A stretch of DNA of 64,000 nt, taken from contig JAJEKV010000002.1 in the NCBI GenBank assembly GCA_021234155.1, positions 6,211,492 to 6,275,491 on the forward strand, written 5' to 3'. The position numbers and the translations under genes are program-made. This stretch comes from Isoetes taiwanensis. Its lineage: Eukaryota; Streptophyta; Lycopodiopsida; Isoetales; Isoetaceae. Below, piece after piece: positions 35,570 to 47,580 of the stretch (the first letter of the stretch is position 1; each line of letters opens with the position of its first letter). The notes below the pieces were generated by a model. It saw only the letters and a program-made list of their open reading frames with translations. It made no database searches and had not been told where the DNA came from.

Positions 35570-36420
35570 CCATATCCTCAATCATGCACTAGTTTGCCTT
35601 CAGTAAAGATGTCTGACTGGTGCATGCACCTACGATAACTATATAAGTTGGCTTCTCAGGCATCACACCATTTAACTGCATTTGCTAAAAAAGCTTAAAT
35701 GCTTCACAAAATTTTCCATCTTTTGCATATGCTGAAATCATGGTAGTCCAAGAGACAACATCCTTTTCTGGCATTTGCTAGAAAACCTGGAGAGCTTTCT
35801 CAACTTAGCCATCTTGAGCGTAAGCCAAAATCATTGCAGTCCAAGAGACTACATTTCTCTCTGGCATTTGTTCAAAGAAATGCAAGGCCTCTTCAGGCTT
35901 CCCAAAGTGAGCATAACCTGCAACCATAGTTGTCCAAGAGATCACATTATGCACAGGCATTTGTTGGAAAGTCTCACGAGCTTCTTCCAGCCATCCATGT
36001 TGCACCAAACCTGCCATAGTAGTATTCCATGTTGCCACATCTCGTTCAGGCACTTGCTTAAACAATTACAAGGCATCTTCGAGATGCCCTTGTTGAATTT
36101 CAGCTGCTATGATAGCATTCCAAGCAACAACATCCCGTTGTGGCATTTTTTGAAAAAGTTGCAGAGCTTCCTTCACCTGTCCCTGTTGAGTATAAGCTAT
36201 AATTATAGCAGTTCACGAAACTATGTCTTTGTCTGGCATCCTATTAAACCTCCTTTAGATTTCCATGCTGCAAATAAGCTGTAATCATCAAGTTCCAAGT
36301 ATACAAATTTCTCACACACATGTTCTCAAAATGTTCCCAAGCATCTTCTAAAGCTCCACATTTTCCATACATCTAGATTAATAGATTTCCTGAGAATCTA
36401 TTTCCTTCTAATCCATGTCT
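35570..36420 (-). pseudogene. PPR protein pseudogene, short-repeat array
   Basis: At least seven consecutive motifs of about 31 residues are readable, such as ERNVVSWTAMILAYAQDG, HNVISWTTMVAGYAHFGK, ERDVATWNTTMAGLVQHG and QRDVVAWNAIIAAEIQQG. The longest uninterrupted frame is 35805-36065. Stops (for example near 36066, 35804 and 36255) interrupt otherwise colinear repeats, so the gene is broken by point changes more than by rearrangement. It faces the plus-strand PPR pseudogene tail to tail, with MITE copy 1 between them. Confidence 0.82.
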
Positions 36421-36997
36421 GATGATATGATCATGAATATGCCTTTCTTCTGCAAGCATTCTCAAATTGTCGTACTTGCACAACAAACTGGCAAAGTGAG
36501 ATATTTATGTTTCACACCTCAATTTCTCTGGTGCATCTGCTACACATTCCTGTGTAACTATTATGGAAGTCTTAACATGTACACTGATGCAGGCTTGAAC
36601 CGTACATGGATCTAAGTCTCTCTAATGTGCCATCTTTTACTGTAAAGTCTACTTATCAAATCACTAGATGTTACCACCCAATCAAACACATGAAAATTCC
36701 ATTTGCACTATCAAATGCTTCTGCTGCCTTGCTATTCTAATGTTGGACTTCGGAACCAATATCACACATTACAACTGTACTTACCAGAGCAACAGATGGA
36801 CCAATTGATTGACATGCTTGGAACTACTGCATAAAGGTGCTTTGGGAGAAGTCGCCCTTGACGGACCTCGGGGGCCACAACCTTCCCATATAACTAGTGG
36901 TTTGATGCTGAGTGCAAGGAACTCAAATGCTGGCTTCACCATGTCACATACCACGCTCTACCCCACACACGGCTAGACAATACTGCCAGGTTTATTT
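36421..36997. other. Intergenic, nothing assigned
   Basis: May include the lost 5' part of the minus-strand PPR gene; no motif was readable. Confidence 0.3.
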
Positions 36998-37186
36998 GAT
37001 CCCGATCGTCGGTCGGAGATCCTATAGCTCACATTGCTCGGAGATATATCCTACGGCGCAGATGGCTTGGGAGTTTCTGTATAGATTCTATATAGACGAT
37101 CCTACGATCCAGGTTATATTTTATCCTGATCGTCGGTCTAAGATCCCGTGACTCACATTGCTTGGGGATATATCCTACGGTGCACA
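36998..37186. repeat. Direct duplication, about 65 bp, spaced 124 bp
   Basis: Copies at 36998-37062 and 37122-37186 share GATCGTCGGTC, AGATCC, CTCACATTGCT and GATATATCCTACGG. The second copy ends within a few bases of MITE copy 2. Confidence 0.85.
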
Positions 37187-37194
37187 TCACACAA

Positions 37195-37515
37195 GGGTAA
37201 AAGCATGTTAGGGTGTACCACTTTTGGAACCTGCAAAAGTACATACACTAGGTACTTCAGAACTGGGTACTTTCTCATTTTTCTTTTCATTAAAACTAGT
37301 ACAAAAGTCCAAAATAAAAGTCAAGGACGTGTTAATATTTAAAGGTAAGATAAATATAATGCTATCTAAGCCCAAAATATATATAAAAGTTCTAAAATGT
37401 ACCTTTTATTGACATATTACACAGGTACCCAGTACCCAGTCCTGGGTACCTTTTTAGGTACTTTTTTAGTCACTAAATAATACTTTTTAAGGGACACCCT
37501 AACATGCTTTCACCC
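37195..37515. mobile_element. MITE copy 2 (321 bp) with 4-bp target duplication ACAA
   Basis: The left end GGGTAAAAGCATGTTAGGGT and the right end, read on the other strand as GGGTGAAAGCATGTTAGGGT, differ at one base. ACAA flanks both sides (37191-37194 and 37516-37519). Its length and ends match copy 1, establishing a local MITE family. The near-identical ends suggest it is the younger insertion. Confidence 0.92.
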
Positions 37516-37546
37516 ACAACATCAAAGGCTAAGAAAGTCAGGTACA

Positions 37547-39672
37547 TTGCAGTGCATCAAAGGGAAATGCTCTACCTTCTGGAACATCATCTCAGGACCT
37601 TTTGGCAAAGGGTGCTCAGAAAGCCAGTACAACCTACAAGGAACATCGCTTTCGAATAGTGGGAGCAACACTTGTAGTAGCTCTATGATCCTCAGGGTGG
37701 ACGAGCGGCAATACCCCTGCAGGAAGTTCCAACACTCGAAATCACAGTGGAAGATGTTGTTCAGGGATTACAGTATCTTGCTAATAGAAAAACAACAGAC
37801 TTGGATAGTAAGCAGGCAGAGTTGCTCAAGTGGGCAGGGCCATCCATAGTATCGGTCCTAACTGTCTTGTTCAACAAAGCGTTATAGGAAGGTTTTCCCC
37901 TGCAATGGACCACTAACAGAGTTGTTCCCATCTAAGCTAGGTGACCTGCACTACCTAACCGATTGCCGAACAATCATGGTCAGTTCAATGTTTACAAAAA
38001 CTACTAGTCGAGATACTCGAGCAACAGTTGATGGCTGGTGGGATAGAGGCAACAGAGGTGGGACCCTCATGCATGCGAGATTCAGGCTCCGATGCTCAAC
38101 CACTGATCACATCTCCATGTTGCGAACTCTAGTTAAAGACAACAAGAATCGTCGGTAAGACCTGTATTGTTGCTTCGTTGACTTTGCCAAGGCTTCTGAC
38201 ATTGTGCCTCAAGAAAAGCTGTGGGTAAGATTGCAAGAGCTGGAGGTCCCTGCAGATCTACAGAATGCGGTGTACAGGCTATATGAGACATGCTCAGGCC
38301 AGTTGTAGTCGACAGGCCAACCATTTGATACCAATATGGGGTCTGCCATGGATGCCCTATCTCTACAATACTGTTTGGGCTTTACATTGGTCAGTTGGAG
38401 AGCTGGCTTAATGACAATAGGGGCAAGGGACTCAGCTTGTGCACCAGATCACCAATCATCTAATATATGCTGATGATGTAGACCTCCTACTCCGGAAGAC
38501 ATGCAATGCCATCTTGATGCCCTGAACACATTCTACCAGGCGATTAACATGCCCATCAACCTGGCCAAGACTAAGGTGGTCCTCATATCATGCTCACATC
38601 AGCTAAGGCCTCCCTCCTTCAGTTATCAGGGGAAAATGTGGAAGTGACACTCATCTACAAGTATTTGACAGTGGAGTTTTCTTCTACAATATATGGAACA
38701 CCTCCATCCGATCATCGGGCTTGAAAGCGCTGTATGCAATGCAAAACAACAGTCACAAGGCAGAGTTGTATGATTGGGCACATTAATCGCACCTGTTTAG
38801 GGTCTCGATGGAGCCCGTTCTTCTACAGGGGGTCAAAGTCTGGGGCACGGTGGTGTCCCTTGCTACCTGAAATGACTTGGAGTAGGTGCAAACAGCCTTC
38901 TTAGCACGGGCACTGGGGGTAAAGTCCACTGTCCCACATCAAATCTTGTTGCAGGCGACAAGTTTCTTGCCTCTTCAGAGGGCAGCCTTGATCGCCACAT
39001 TGTCTAAAGGTGGTCAATATGGGCGACGCTCATTTCCCCAACTTGGCTTACACTATGGCAATGGGGCCGTAGCACCTCAAGGCTTGTTGGAGGGAAAAAA
39101 GAGCCCAGTGGCTGGCCAAACGGAATGTGGAGGAGCACAGGTACATACAGATGCAAAGAGGTGCAGATTGCCATTGTTTGAGGTAATACCTTGACGCATG
39201 TTTCCTCAACAAGCTTTGGGATGTCAACGCCCTTGAACAGGTCAAGACAACTCATTACCAGCACCACGTAAACCCCACGTTGGAACGGGTCTACAACACT
39301 ACCTGCGTACCGATTTGCCTATGAGAAAACGCGGATTCATTGCCTTGATTTGCACATGTGGACATTATATCCGAATTGAGAGAGGCAGATGCATTGGGGA
39401 GCCACACCAGGACAGGCTTTGTCAGTGCTGCCAAGTGGAAGCTATTGAAGATGAATGCCATACTCTTCAGAGTTTTCCAGCATATGATCAAATTCAGACA
39501 CGCTACGCGGAGTTAGTCAGGCCCAACCAACCGTTACATGTGATATTGAGGATGGCTTCAGATGGATGTTGGGATTGTACCTTCAGGAGGTCATGGATAT
39601 ACAAGCTCAGCTATATCCTCGAACACTCACCTGGCATACTACATTTCATGATGTATATTTATATAGTTTATT
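37547..39672 (+). pseudogene. LINE (non-LTR retrotransposon) ORF2 remnant
   Basis: Reverse-transcriptase blocks are readable in order: RFRLRCSTTDHISMLRTLV (37922-38158), CCFVDFAKASDIVPQEKLW, a decayed block 2B, and IYADDVDLLLR with the catalytic YADD at 38466-38477. The C-terminal zinc-finger region is open at 39315-39674 (RGRCIGEP, LCQCCQVEAIEDECHTLQSFPAY). Stops and frameshifts break it throughout. A poly-T run at 39692-39706 lies just beyond, in place of the poly-A expected for this strand. Confidence 0.8.
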
Positions 39673-39691
39673 AACAGTCTTATTATCATCA

Positions 39692-40150
39692 TTTTTTTTT
39701 TTTTTTGAGCATCCTTTTCGGATTCTAAGTATCAAAATTTGCGTTTCGAGCAATATTTCTATCTTGGCTACACTCTCTCATTAGGGATTTGCCTCCACAC
39801 TCCAAATTGTTGTGAGAACGACATTTTTGAGTCTCCATTTTAGATTCTAAGCATCTAAAATGCCCTTCGAGCAATAACTTTGCTTTGCCCTCATCTCTCA
39901 TTTCTTATGCACAAAATGGTATCTTGTAGAGTCTAGCAAGCAAAAAAACTTATCATGTTCTTCGGGTCATCCAAGCCAGAACTACTCGGCTCCATTGTCA
40001 ATCTAGAGTTTAATGTAAAATGTAGTTAATCTGAAGTCTAGAGCTGCAATTTGTAGTACCTCCTTAGTTTTTTAATTTGTTGTTTCTGCTGATTAGAATG
40101 GAACCTACTGATTAGCAATTTTGCAGTCTAAAATAAAGCAAAGAGCAGCT
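39692..40150. other. Poly-T run and AT-rich intergenic stretch
   Basis: Fifteen Ts at 39692-39706, then AT-rich sequence with two copies of GATTCTAAG(T/C)AT near 39720 and 39845. No gene is seen. Confidence 0.35.
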
Positions 40151-40155
40151 AAGAT

Positions 40156-40720
40156 GTTCCCTTTTTTCTTTTTCTTTTTTGAAGAACGTAAGTCTATTAC
40201 CATGAGAAAGATTAAGATACATAGAGAGAAACTGTAATATGGGACTAAGAACCTAGTGGACGAAATGATCCATTAAGCATAAGCAGTCAATGGTCATAAT
40301 CAACACGTTCTCTCACAGTCACCACCATCAATAGACATCATGTTATCATACCATTGAATCCTAGGAGGTGGAGACGATACACGAGATGTCCTCTTCATAT
40401 TCATCAATATACTTCTTCCTGACAGTCTTTCATTTGGTTTGATGCCATGACTCCTTCAAATCATTACCATTAAACATACCCTCATCAGGACCATGGAAAC
40501 ACTTAGAAGCCTGCATGGTTGGTTCAGGATTCTCAGTTTGCAGCTCCCCGCTAACGCCAATTGTTGCCAAACCAGGGATCCTGTCCCAGTTGGATTACCC
40601 ATACAAGAAATTTATCGCGGCCTCTTCTCCAACGCGCTGCAAAAAGAAGTTTTGTGCTAAGTTGAATAGATCTCTTTGGACATCCTTGAGATGCGAAAGA
40701 ACATGCAGGATTTGAACATG
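40156..40720 (-). pseudogene. Processed-pseudogene-like fragment
   Basis: On the minus strand, short coding-like blocks (QASKCFHGPDEGMFNGNDLK, KKYIDEYEEDISCIV, SSPPPRIQWYDNMMSIDG) run colinearly but in different frames. They are followed by a non-coding stretch that ends in an A-rich tail (40156-40186 read in reverse). This arrangement suits a retrocopied mRNA 3' end. I do not recognise the parent gene. Confidence 0.35.
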
Positions 40721-40978
40721 CACTATTGCCATCTGTTTTGCATCAAGGACGATATGGTGCCCGAAATTACCTCATGTCCTTAAGATTTTATAGCAAAAAT
40801 GTCTTGAATATGGATGGTAATCAAAATTATGTAATTATTCTTGGCTTAAACTTTTCACATCTTCCTCTTAACACCACCTTGCTCCTAATCATTCTTGGCA
40901 TAAGCTTTTTGCATTGTTCCCTTTGTGCATATAGACTTTAAATGTTAAAAATACATTGCATGGTTGATTTGGAGTTCT

Positions 40979-41220
40979 AAAAGCTTGATTTGAAAAAGGC
41001 CATGGAAAGTAGGATTAAAATAGGTAGGTTTTGGGTAAAATTTGATGAAAAAGCTTCAATTAAGAACTGGGTTTCACAGAGCAATCGGATCGAATGTATT
41101 AAAAGCTTGATTTGGGAAAAAAAAAATCCATGTAAAGTAGGATTACAGAGTCTAGGTGTTGGCCAAAATTTGATGAAAAAGCTTGAATTAAGAACTAGGT
41201 TTGACAATCGAATCAATGTA
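40979..41220. repeat. Tandem duplication, period 122 bp
   Basis: Copies begin with AAAAGCTTGATTTG at 40979 and 41101 and share GTAGGATTA, AAAATTTGATGAAAAAGCTT and AATTAAGAACT. Divergence is moderate. Confidence 0.85.
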
Positions 41221-41666
41221 CCGACCGAGGCTGCCCGGTGATGGCTGACCGAAAAGAAATAAAGCATAAAAGACCAAGCATTAATACATTTATTGGCTAT
41301 ACCTTGGCATCGAAAGCTGCATCCAGTAAGCACTTGGAACATTATATAACAGTCAAAATATACTTTCCTTGTGTGCCCAGTTGAATAATGTACACTTGAT
41401 AGCAAGTCAAAATGGCACGAATTTTGAACGAACCAAACTGTAGTGCTGAATGTCTAAGTTTGAATCACAAAATGAATGAATTATGAACTATTAAGTCAAG
41501 AAACTTTACCAATGGTTTCATGAAAAAATAAATAAATGATGAGCACTTATTACTTTGGTATCTGCCACATCATCAGGCTGCATAACAGACAGCTTTGCAT
41601 CCCTTTTTTCAGCTTTAAGGATTCTTTAAGGAAATAGTAGCTTTGAAAACTGGCTATTGCAGAAGG

Positions 41667-41870
41667 ATGTCTCACAGCAATTACTCATTTAGGCGTGTCA
41701 ATTCAAAACTTGGCCAAGGATTTCTTCCATGCGTGATTATTGTCGGAATAGTGATTCTGGCGAGATGGCGATGGCTTCGTGCTAGAATAGAGGAAGAGCT
41801 CCCCTGCTCTGAGGCAACACTTCCAAGGGTTAATGTAGCAATCAATACGGCTAACACAAATATTTACCAG
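41667..41870 (+). CDS. Possible first exon encoding a single-span membrane peptide
   Basis: Sixty-eight codons from an ATG to a good donor site (ACCAG|GTAAAT). The predicted peptide has a hydrophobic stretch GFLPCVIIVGIVILA followed by basic residues (RWRWLRARI), which suggests a transmembrane anchor with a cytosolic basic side. No family is recognised and no second exon was found, so this is a weak candidate. Confidence 0.25.
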
Positions 41871-43042
41871 GTAAATTAGATATCAGATAAATCACTGTAT
41901 TCTGGTGTACCTTCACTCCAAAACACACCTCTGTCTCCCGACCTCCAAAACCGTTGTATGCAAAAGCCACAAAATTTCCCTATCGAAAGTTGCCTTTGCT
42001 CGGATCTTTCCTGCCTGTTTGATCCTTGCTACCTAAAAGCATTTGAAAAATCTGCAATCCACAGATGGGTTCGCAGATGGTCAGTGGAGTTGGTTCAGAA
42101 GAATTGGAATCAAATTTTTGCCCGATTTGATAAGTTGGAGCAGATGGAATACATAACATGGTCAGCCAGATCTATATTCATGTTCCCGAGCCCTAGAGTC
42201 TAAGCATCTGAGTTCTAAACTTATTTGCATGTTTCTAGGTTCTTTTGCTTGCTCTGGTCCCCCAGACATGCTGCAATTTATGGCCGCATAGCAAAGAAAA
42301 CTATGTTTTTCTGCAAGCTCTCCATACAGCCCAGGAACTTGCCATCAATTGCATGCAATCGATGCCCCTCCAATTTTTCTTTCCTTACCTTAATTGCGAT
42401 GGAAGATGGAAATAGAACAGGTGCGGAAGCCTCAACAGCCCCATGAGAAAAAACAGCTTCCCCAAATTTGGCCTGCCTCTGCCTCCAGTTCAACAATCTG
42501 CAACAATCGAGTTGCCCTCAATTCAACAGTGGCGACTCGGATTGGTTGCCTGCATCTAACATTTGCAATCTTGGCATCATAAAAAGAAAAACAACCAAAA
42601 AAAAAGAAGAAGACAGTATGAACTATGAAGGCGCTCAAACATACCTCTGAAGCAGATAAGGAATGACGAGGAGGAGCTCTTCTTATTTATAGACAAAGAA
42701 AACAGCTTACAGCTCATTCAACCATGTTCTGGAGCCCTATCTGTGATCCTACCACCTGTAGGTGATTACTTCTACCGCAGGGGAGTTCATTATCAATTTC
42801 AAGTGGCACCTAGGAGCCGACACACCTCGTGGTCATTATCTGCCATTCTCAAAACAATGGGCGCAACAACCGCTTTGGAAGCATCTTTTCTTAATAAGCT
42901 CACTTGATAAACTCCGTATTTTTCTTAATAAGCTCACTTGATAAACTCCGTATTTCATTATACAGATGTAGTTTATCGCATGTATAGAATTGAATATGTA
43001 AGAAAACCATTGCAAAACACAGAGACTAGTTAGAATGTTTAC

Positions 43043-43109
43043 CTGGATTCCATTCGAAAAAAACACCGACGTTCAGAAAACTTTCGCTGCTCCAGCCGCC
43101 ATTATTCAT
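43043..43109 (-). CDS. Possible short first exon (minus strand)
   Basis: Twenty-two codons from ATG to a strong donor (ATCCAG|GTAAAC). The reading is MNNGGWSSESFLNVGVFFEW. Downstream on the same strand (42500-42390) an open block contains RQRQAKFGEAVFSHGAVEAS and ends at AATTAAG|GTAAGG, but phases do not join cleanly. Function unknown. Confidence 0.2.
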
Positions 43110-43194
43110 GCCGAAATGCTAGCTTAGGGCTTTTCGGCCAGTTTAGAGCATGAAAAAATGATTTCGAAGTGAAAGGCCATGATCTTGCTCTGAA

Positions 43195-43536
43195 TCAAAA
43201 TTTCTCTGTAGAGTAGGAAACAGCCGGTTCATGCGGATGCCAGTTTTGGCGCCACAAATTAAGCACACTTCGGCTTGCTTCATACCATCTTAAATTTCTG
43301 CTTCTAGTGCACCTTAAAATGTGTTTCATAGCGACAACACAGAAGAAAAGAAAGACGGAATGGAAGCCGTCGCCCAACAGTAGCCGCCATAGCCTTCGAA
43401 TGCGCAGAACAGGGCCGTCAAAGCCCTTTTTCATTTTCCATCTTTTTTCTAAAGCCCCTATTTTTTCCTTCCGGAAAATCGTGGCAACATTAGAGGCAAG
43501 CATCAAGATCGAATATACTGAAAGAATGTTTCCCAT
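43195..43536 (-). CDS. Hypothetical open frame with hydrophobic segments
   Basis: A 113-codon frame with a hydrophobic N-terminus (ILSVYSILMLASNVATIF) and a second hydrophobic stretch (SVFLFFCVVAMKHIL), rich in basic residues between them. No family is recognised. The opposite strand is also open over much of this stretch (43307-43564), so coding status is doubtful. Confidence 0.2.
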   Translation of the reverse strand: MGNILSVYSILMLASNVATIFRKEKIGALEKRWKMKKGFDGPVLRIRRLWRLLLGDGFHSVFLFFCVVAMKHILRCTRSRNLRWYEASRSVLNLWRQNWHPHEPAVSYSTEKF

Positions 43537-45230
43537 AAGAATTATACATGTTAAGATACCATAAACTTCTGCGATTTTTGTTTCGTATTTGGGAATCAGT
43601 GGTTGGGACTATGATTTTAGTGTGGTATTGTATAGAAAAGGGTATATTTTGCGTTGTTTGAGCAGCTTAATGGCGTTTAGTGGTCATGTTACTATTTTGA
43701 TGTGTTTTCATGATTTCTTGCCATCTTGGAATAGAAAAAGTAATGCTGTGCGGATGAAAGGGCGTGCTGCTTTCTATTTTAGGCTCCTTATTTTTGGGAG
43801 AGTGCAGTGAGGGGCATAGGTTTCTGCAAGCCTTGAGGGCTCTTCATTCTTTGTGGTGAAGGGCGTGAAGATCCGTGGCTCCTTTGTTTTGGTTTTACAC
43901 AGGCTTCGGTTGCATGGGCTTTTTTGTTTATTTCGTTTTCTTTGTCTATATTTCCGGTCCGGCAACAAGCGGCATACCCGGCTTGTTCGTGGCGAAGCTT
44001 TCGGTCGTGGTTGTTCCCGCTTTCCGTGGAGCGACTATTTACTGAATCGGCTTCTTTGGCTTGTTATTTAAATGCCTTGTTTGGCTTCTTTGGCGCTATC
44101 TATTTCAGGCAGAGCAGAAAGCGGCGAGGCAGAAGCTTATCTTTCTGGGCATATCGTATGCGGTGTGTTCGCTGGGTATATTTGGTTCTTTGTGAAGAGG
44201 ATGGATTCCGCCCAAGAAGTAGCCGCCTTTGCACTAGCAAACAAGCAGGATTGGCTTTGGCGAGGATTGTATTTGGCGATTCATTCATGCAGTTCAAAAT
44301 GTTCAAAATCCTTCTAGTTTAGCGCAGTCGCCGGGAATGATGCTCCGCCATTGAGTTTTCTTTGGCCCTCGATTTTTCCAATGTGCACGTAGACCATTGA
44401 GCACTTTTGCACCATTGGAAGTGGGGCTAAGATTTCTGGTGGAAAAATCCCTGGTCCTTGATCTGGCACAATTTGTAGAATATTCCCCGGATCAGTGGCC
44501 CAAAACAAAAGATAGAAAAAACCCATAAACCCCATAAAAAACAAAATAAATATAGTGTTGCATACATGTTAAGATACCATATAATTTAGAGGACGTATTT
44601 CAAGGGGCACTAATGCATATATTTTAGAGTGCCACATCGTATTCTCATGTTATTCACAAATTCTCTATGGTTTTTATCGTAACCCATGCTTTCATTCCCG
44701 GTTTCATCCAACATATTATTTGACCTTTTCCCGAAAAATAAGAATCGGACAGAACGACGCAGCGTTCAATTTTTTTTCCTTTTTGCGAAGGGCAATGCTT
44801 TAGTCCTGGGAAAGATATCCGGCTGTGGCCAACATCGCCTTGCCTGTGAGACTTCAGACCACAGGTACATATTTCTTTCTTCAGATAACATGCTGGGATG
44901 ATCACTAACTAGGTCCATAAGCCATTTCCGTTGGACTGTCAAGATGTTAGAAACTTTGGCTGAAAAGATGTTGGAGAAATTAAAGTATTTGGATGGAGGT
45001 GTAGGAAAATTAAAGAAATTCCGTAGTCTAGTTGTCCAATAGACTCCATTGGTGCAAGTTAGACGAGGTTTGTGCATTTTCCTCATTGAAGCATTGATAT
45101 CTGCAGCAGCATTTGGAACCACCAAGGTTCATTTTTAAATAATAATGACATATGAATCGGGACCAGCAATTGTCCGACTAATAATACCCAACGTGCTCCT
45201 TGTCTTAACAGGATTTCTTTTAACATTCAT
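43537..45230. other. Intergenic, several overlapping open frames without motifs
   Basis: Frames at 43924-44322 (plus) and 44766-45125 (minus) are long but show no domain, and both strands are open. No gene is called. Confidence 0.3.
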
Positions 45231-45380
45231 AGGAATATCTATAAGAGCTGCAAAGAATGAACAGCAACAATGCCAAGGATATATTCCTGTCTTGATACCA
45301 CAAGCCGTTACATAGGCTCGGGAATATCCTTAAGGACTGCATAAATTGATTAGACCTTCCAGGGATATATTCCGGTCTTA
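45231..45380. repeat. Imperfect direct repeat around GGATATATTCC
   Basis: Two blocks of about 60 bp, 90 bp apart, share GGAATATC, CTGCA and AGGGATATATTCCNGTCTT-like ends. Confidence 0.6.
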
Positions 45381-45954
45381 AGAAAACTTACATGCACAGG
45401 ATTTGACTGTTGATATTTAGAAAAGTTCCATAAGCCTAAGCACCTTCTGCGTCCATGAGGATGTTTGCATCCATCTTCATCTCAAATCTATGACATATAG
45501 ATAGCATGAACAACATCTTCCTTGCATAAGAGATGTACATTCATCATTATAAGAGTTCATTGTTCAAGAACTGTACTGTCTCAATCTTTAAAGGATCGTT
45601 GACCCATGCAATGTGCAGATCCAGTAACTGAGACAAAAGAAGGTGGCGCTAAATCTTTGTCCAGAAACGTTATGCAGTGGTACATTTCAATCTGCCAAAG
45701 CCAATATTCTGGCTTTTGGTGAACACATAATGATACCCTCATGTTTTCTATTGACGTTAAGCTCTAGTGCCCGCGTGAAAAGAGAATAAACAGAGTCTGA
45801 AAGATGGTGAATGTCATGTGCACATTTTCCAGTTTTGGATTGCGTCATTCTGTGAGCTGGCCTTTTCAAGCTCTAGTGGTAGCATATCATCAACTTCAAA
45901 CTTGACATATTATGCATCTGCAAAGAGTATCCAGACCATTAGGCACAATCCTTC

Positions 45955-46310
45955 CCGCACTTCCGGGATGATCAGCACGAGACATTGGCATTTTCAGAGC
46001 TTTAACTCGATAATCTGTGAGATGAGATTCCTTACAGATACATGCACATAGCAAAATTCATTGACAGAAATGTTAGGTGCCTGTTAGGTATCAAGAACTA
46101 AGTGCGAGAATAAATTGCCAAAGCAAGTTTTGTGGAGCTATAGGATCAAGGTGTGGCACAATCTATAACATTTAGTCTATGGATATCATAACAATCTGTA
46201 AGATGACTTGTAGTTGATAGAATTCACCACAGAGTAGGCAGACAGTTTACTGCAATTCTTCTTGCACTTCCAGGATGATCAGCGTGAGACATTGACACTT
46301 TTAGAGGGCC
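45955..46310. repeat. Imperfect direct repeat, two copies about 305 bp apart
   Basis: The shared stretch is GCACTTCC-GGATGATCAGC-GAGACATTG-CA-TTT-AGAG. Read on the minus strand both copies are open (SRADHPGSA / SHADHPGSA), which hints at a duplicated exon of an unrecognised gene. Confidence 0.6.
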
Positions 46311-47032
46311 AATGTGATTTTTCTCTGAGATTCCTACACGGCAAAATATGAATCATAAACAGCCGCAATTCCATTGACAGAAATAATGCAAACCATCCAA
46401 AGTGCGCATAAGATTTGTCTTGGCTTCAGAAGGATCCTACAAAAAAGTGGAATGTACTATTTTTTTTACTCAGTGGAGCAAAATGCATATCTGGTCAATG
46501 AGATTGATAATATACTGCACAAACAAATCATCAATCTCAAGGCAGACCAGCTCTTAGCAGGCTTATGAGATCATCCTCTGAAGGGTTACTTCAGAAATGT
46601 CAACATAGTGAAGATAATCCCGCTTGAAAGTTAGAATGAATTTGTTGTCTAGTTATGCTTGCAAATCCAAGATGCTTCATACCCCGCATAGCTGACAGCA
46701 TGTGTAAAAATTGTATGTTAGTTACAGGTGCTCAAAGCTGTAAATATGCATATTCTCTATCTATCTTCTGTTTCTGATGCTATCAACAGGGTCACAAGCA
46801 ACGCATAGTTACACACCAATATTAATAAGGTGTTGTCCCATGATAGATTTCCCTCATGGATCATGGATGGATTTCGCTTATCAATCATCACCATAGCTTG
46901 TCAACGCTCCTAGTTAACCATCACTTCACTTCAAGAATCCATAGGAAAAAACCACTTAAACATTTTGTACTAAAATAGAAACCATATTAGCTTGTCAACA
47001 GTCCCTGTACCATCACTTCACTTCAAGAACCC

Positions 47033-47375
47033 AAGCCATCACTTCACTCCAAGAACCCAAGCCCATAATAGAAAAGAACTGGAAACAGAAAAAATCCTCG
47101 TTGCCTTAGCTCTAAGCCATCACTTCAATTCAAGAACACAAGCTCGTAATAGTAAAAATTGGAAACATAAAAATCCTCTTTGCCTTGGCTCTAGGCCACA
47201 TCTCCACCATTTAAATTGCGTACAGGCCACATATCCACCGTTCCAAATTGCATATTCTATTGCATATGCCAAATCCACCACCTCCATCCCTAGGGTAGGC
47301 CACATATCCATCCTCCAAGTCCAAATTGCATATCCTATAGCATATGCCAAATCCACCACATCCCATCCTCAGGAT
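47033..47375. repeat. Two adjacent tandem duplications (about 80 bp and 75 bp units)
   Basis: Unit A (AAGCCATCACTTCA... to TTAGCTCT) is present at 47033 and 47114. Unit B (AGGCCACATATCCA... CATATGCCAAATCCACCAC) follows at about 47224 and 47297. Confidence 0.85.
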
Positions 47376-47445
47376 ACGCCCTTTGGGCAACCCAAAAATG
47401 GACTTTTAACAGTCCTTTTACCATCGCGATAAATGTCGAACGTGG

Positions 47446-47580
47446 GCATGTTATAGCCAGTCGTAAATGGCAAAAAATTCGCTAAGTCCACAAAAACGCC
47501 GTGTAATTTTTTTTGGGCGTGGCTATAACATGTCAAAGACACGAATATACCACGGATATGCCCCTGGCTATAACACGACG
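47446..47580. repeat. Inverted repeats of a TGGCTATAACA motif
   Basis: CATGTTATAGCCA near 47448 mirrors TGGCTATAACATG near 47520, and a third copy CTGGCTATAACACG lies near 47564. This could be the tip of a foldback element. Confidence 0.6.

Noticed and set aside
39692-39706. Poly-T run as the tail of the plus-strand LINE
   Set aside because: A plus-strand LINE should end in poly-A. The run may belong to a different minus-strand retroposon.
43774-44544. A long protein-coding region suggested by adjoining open frames on both strands
   Set aside because: Both strands are open in several frames, reflecting composition; no domain, splice pattern or homology could be recognised.
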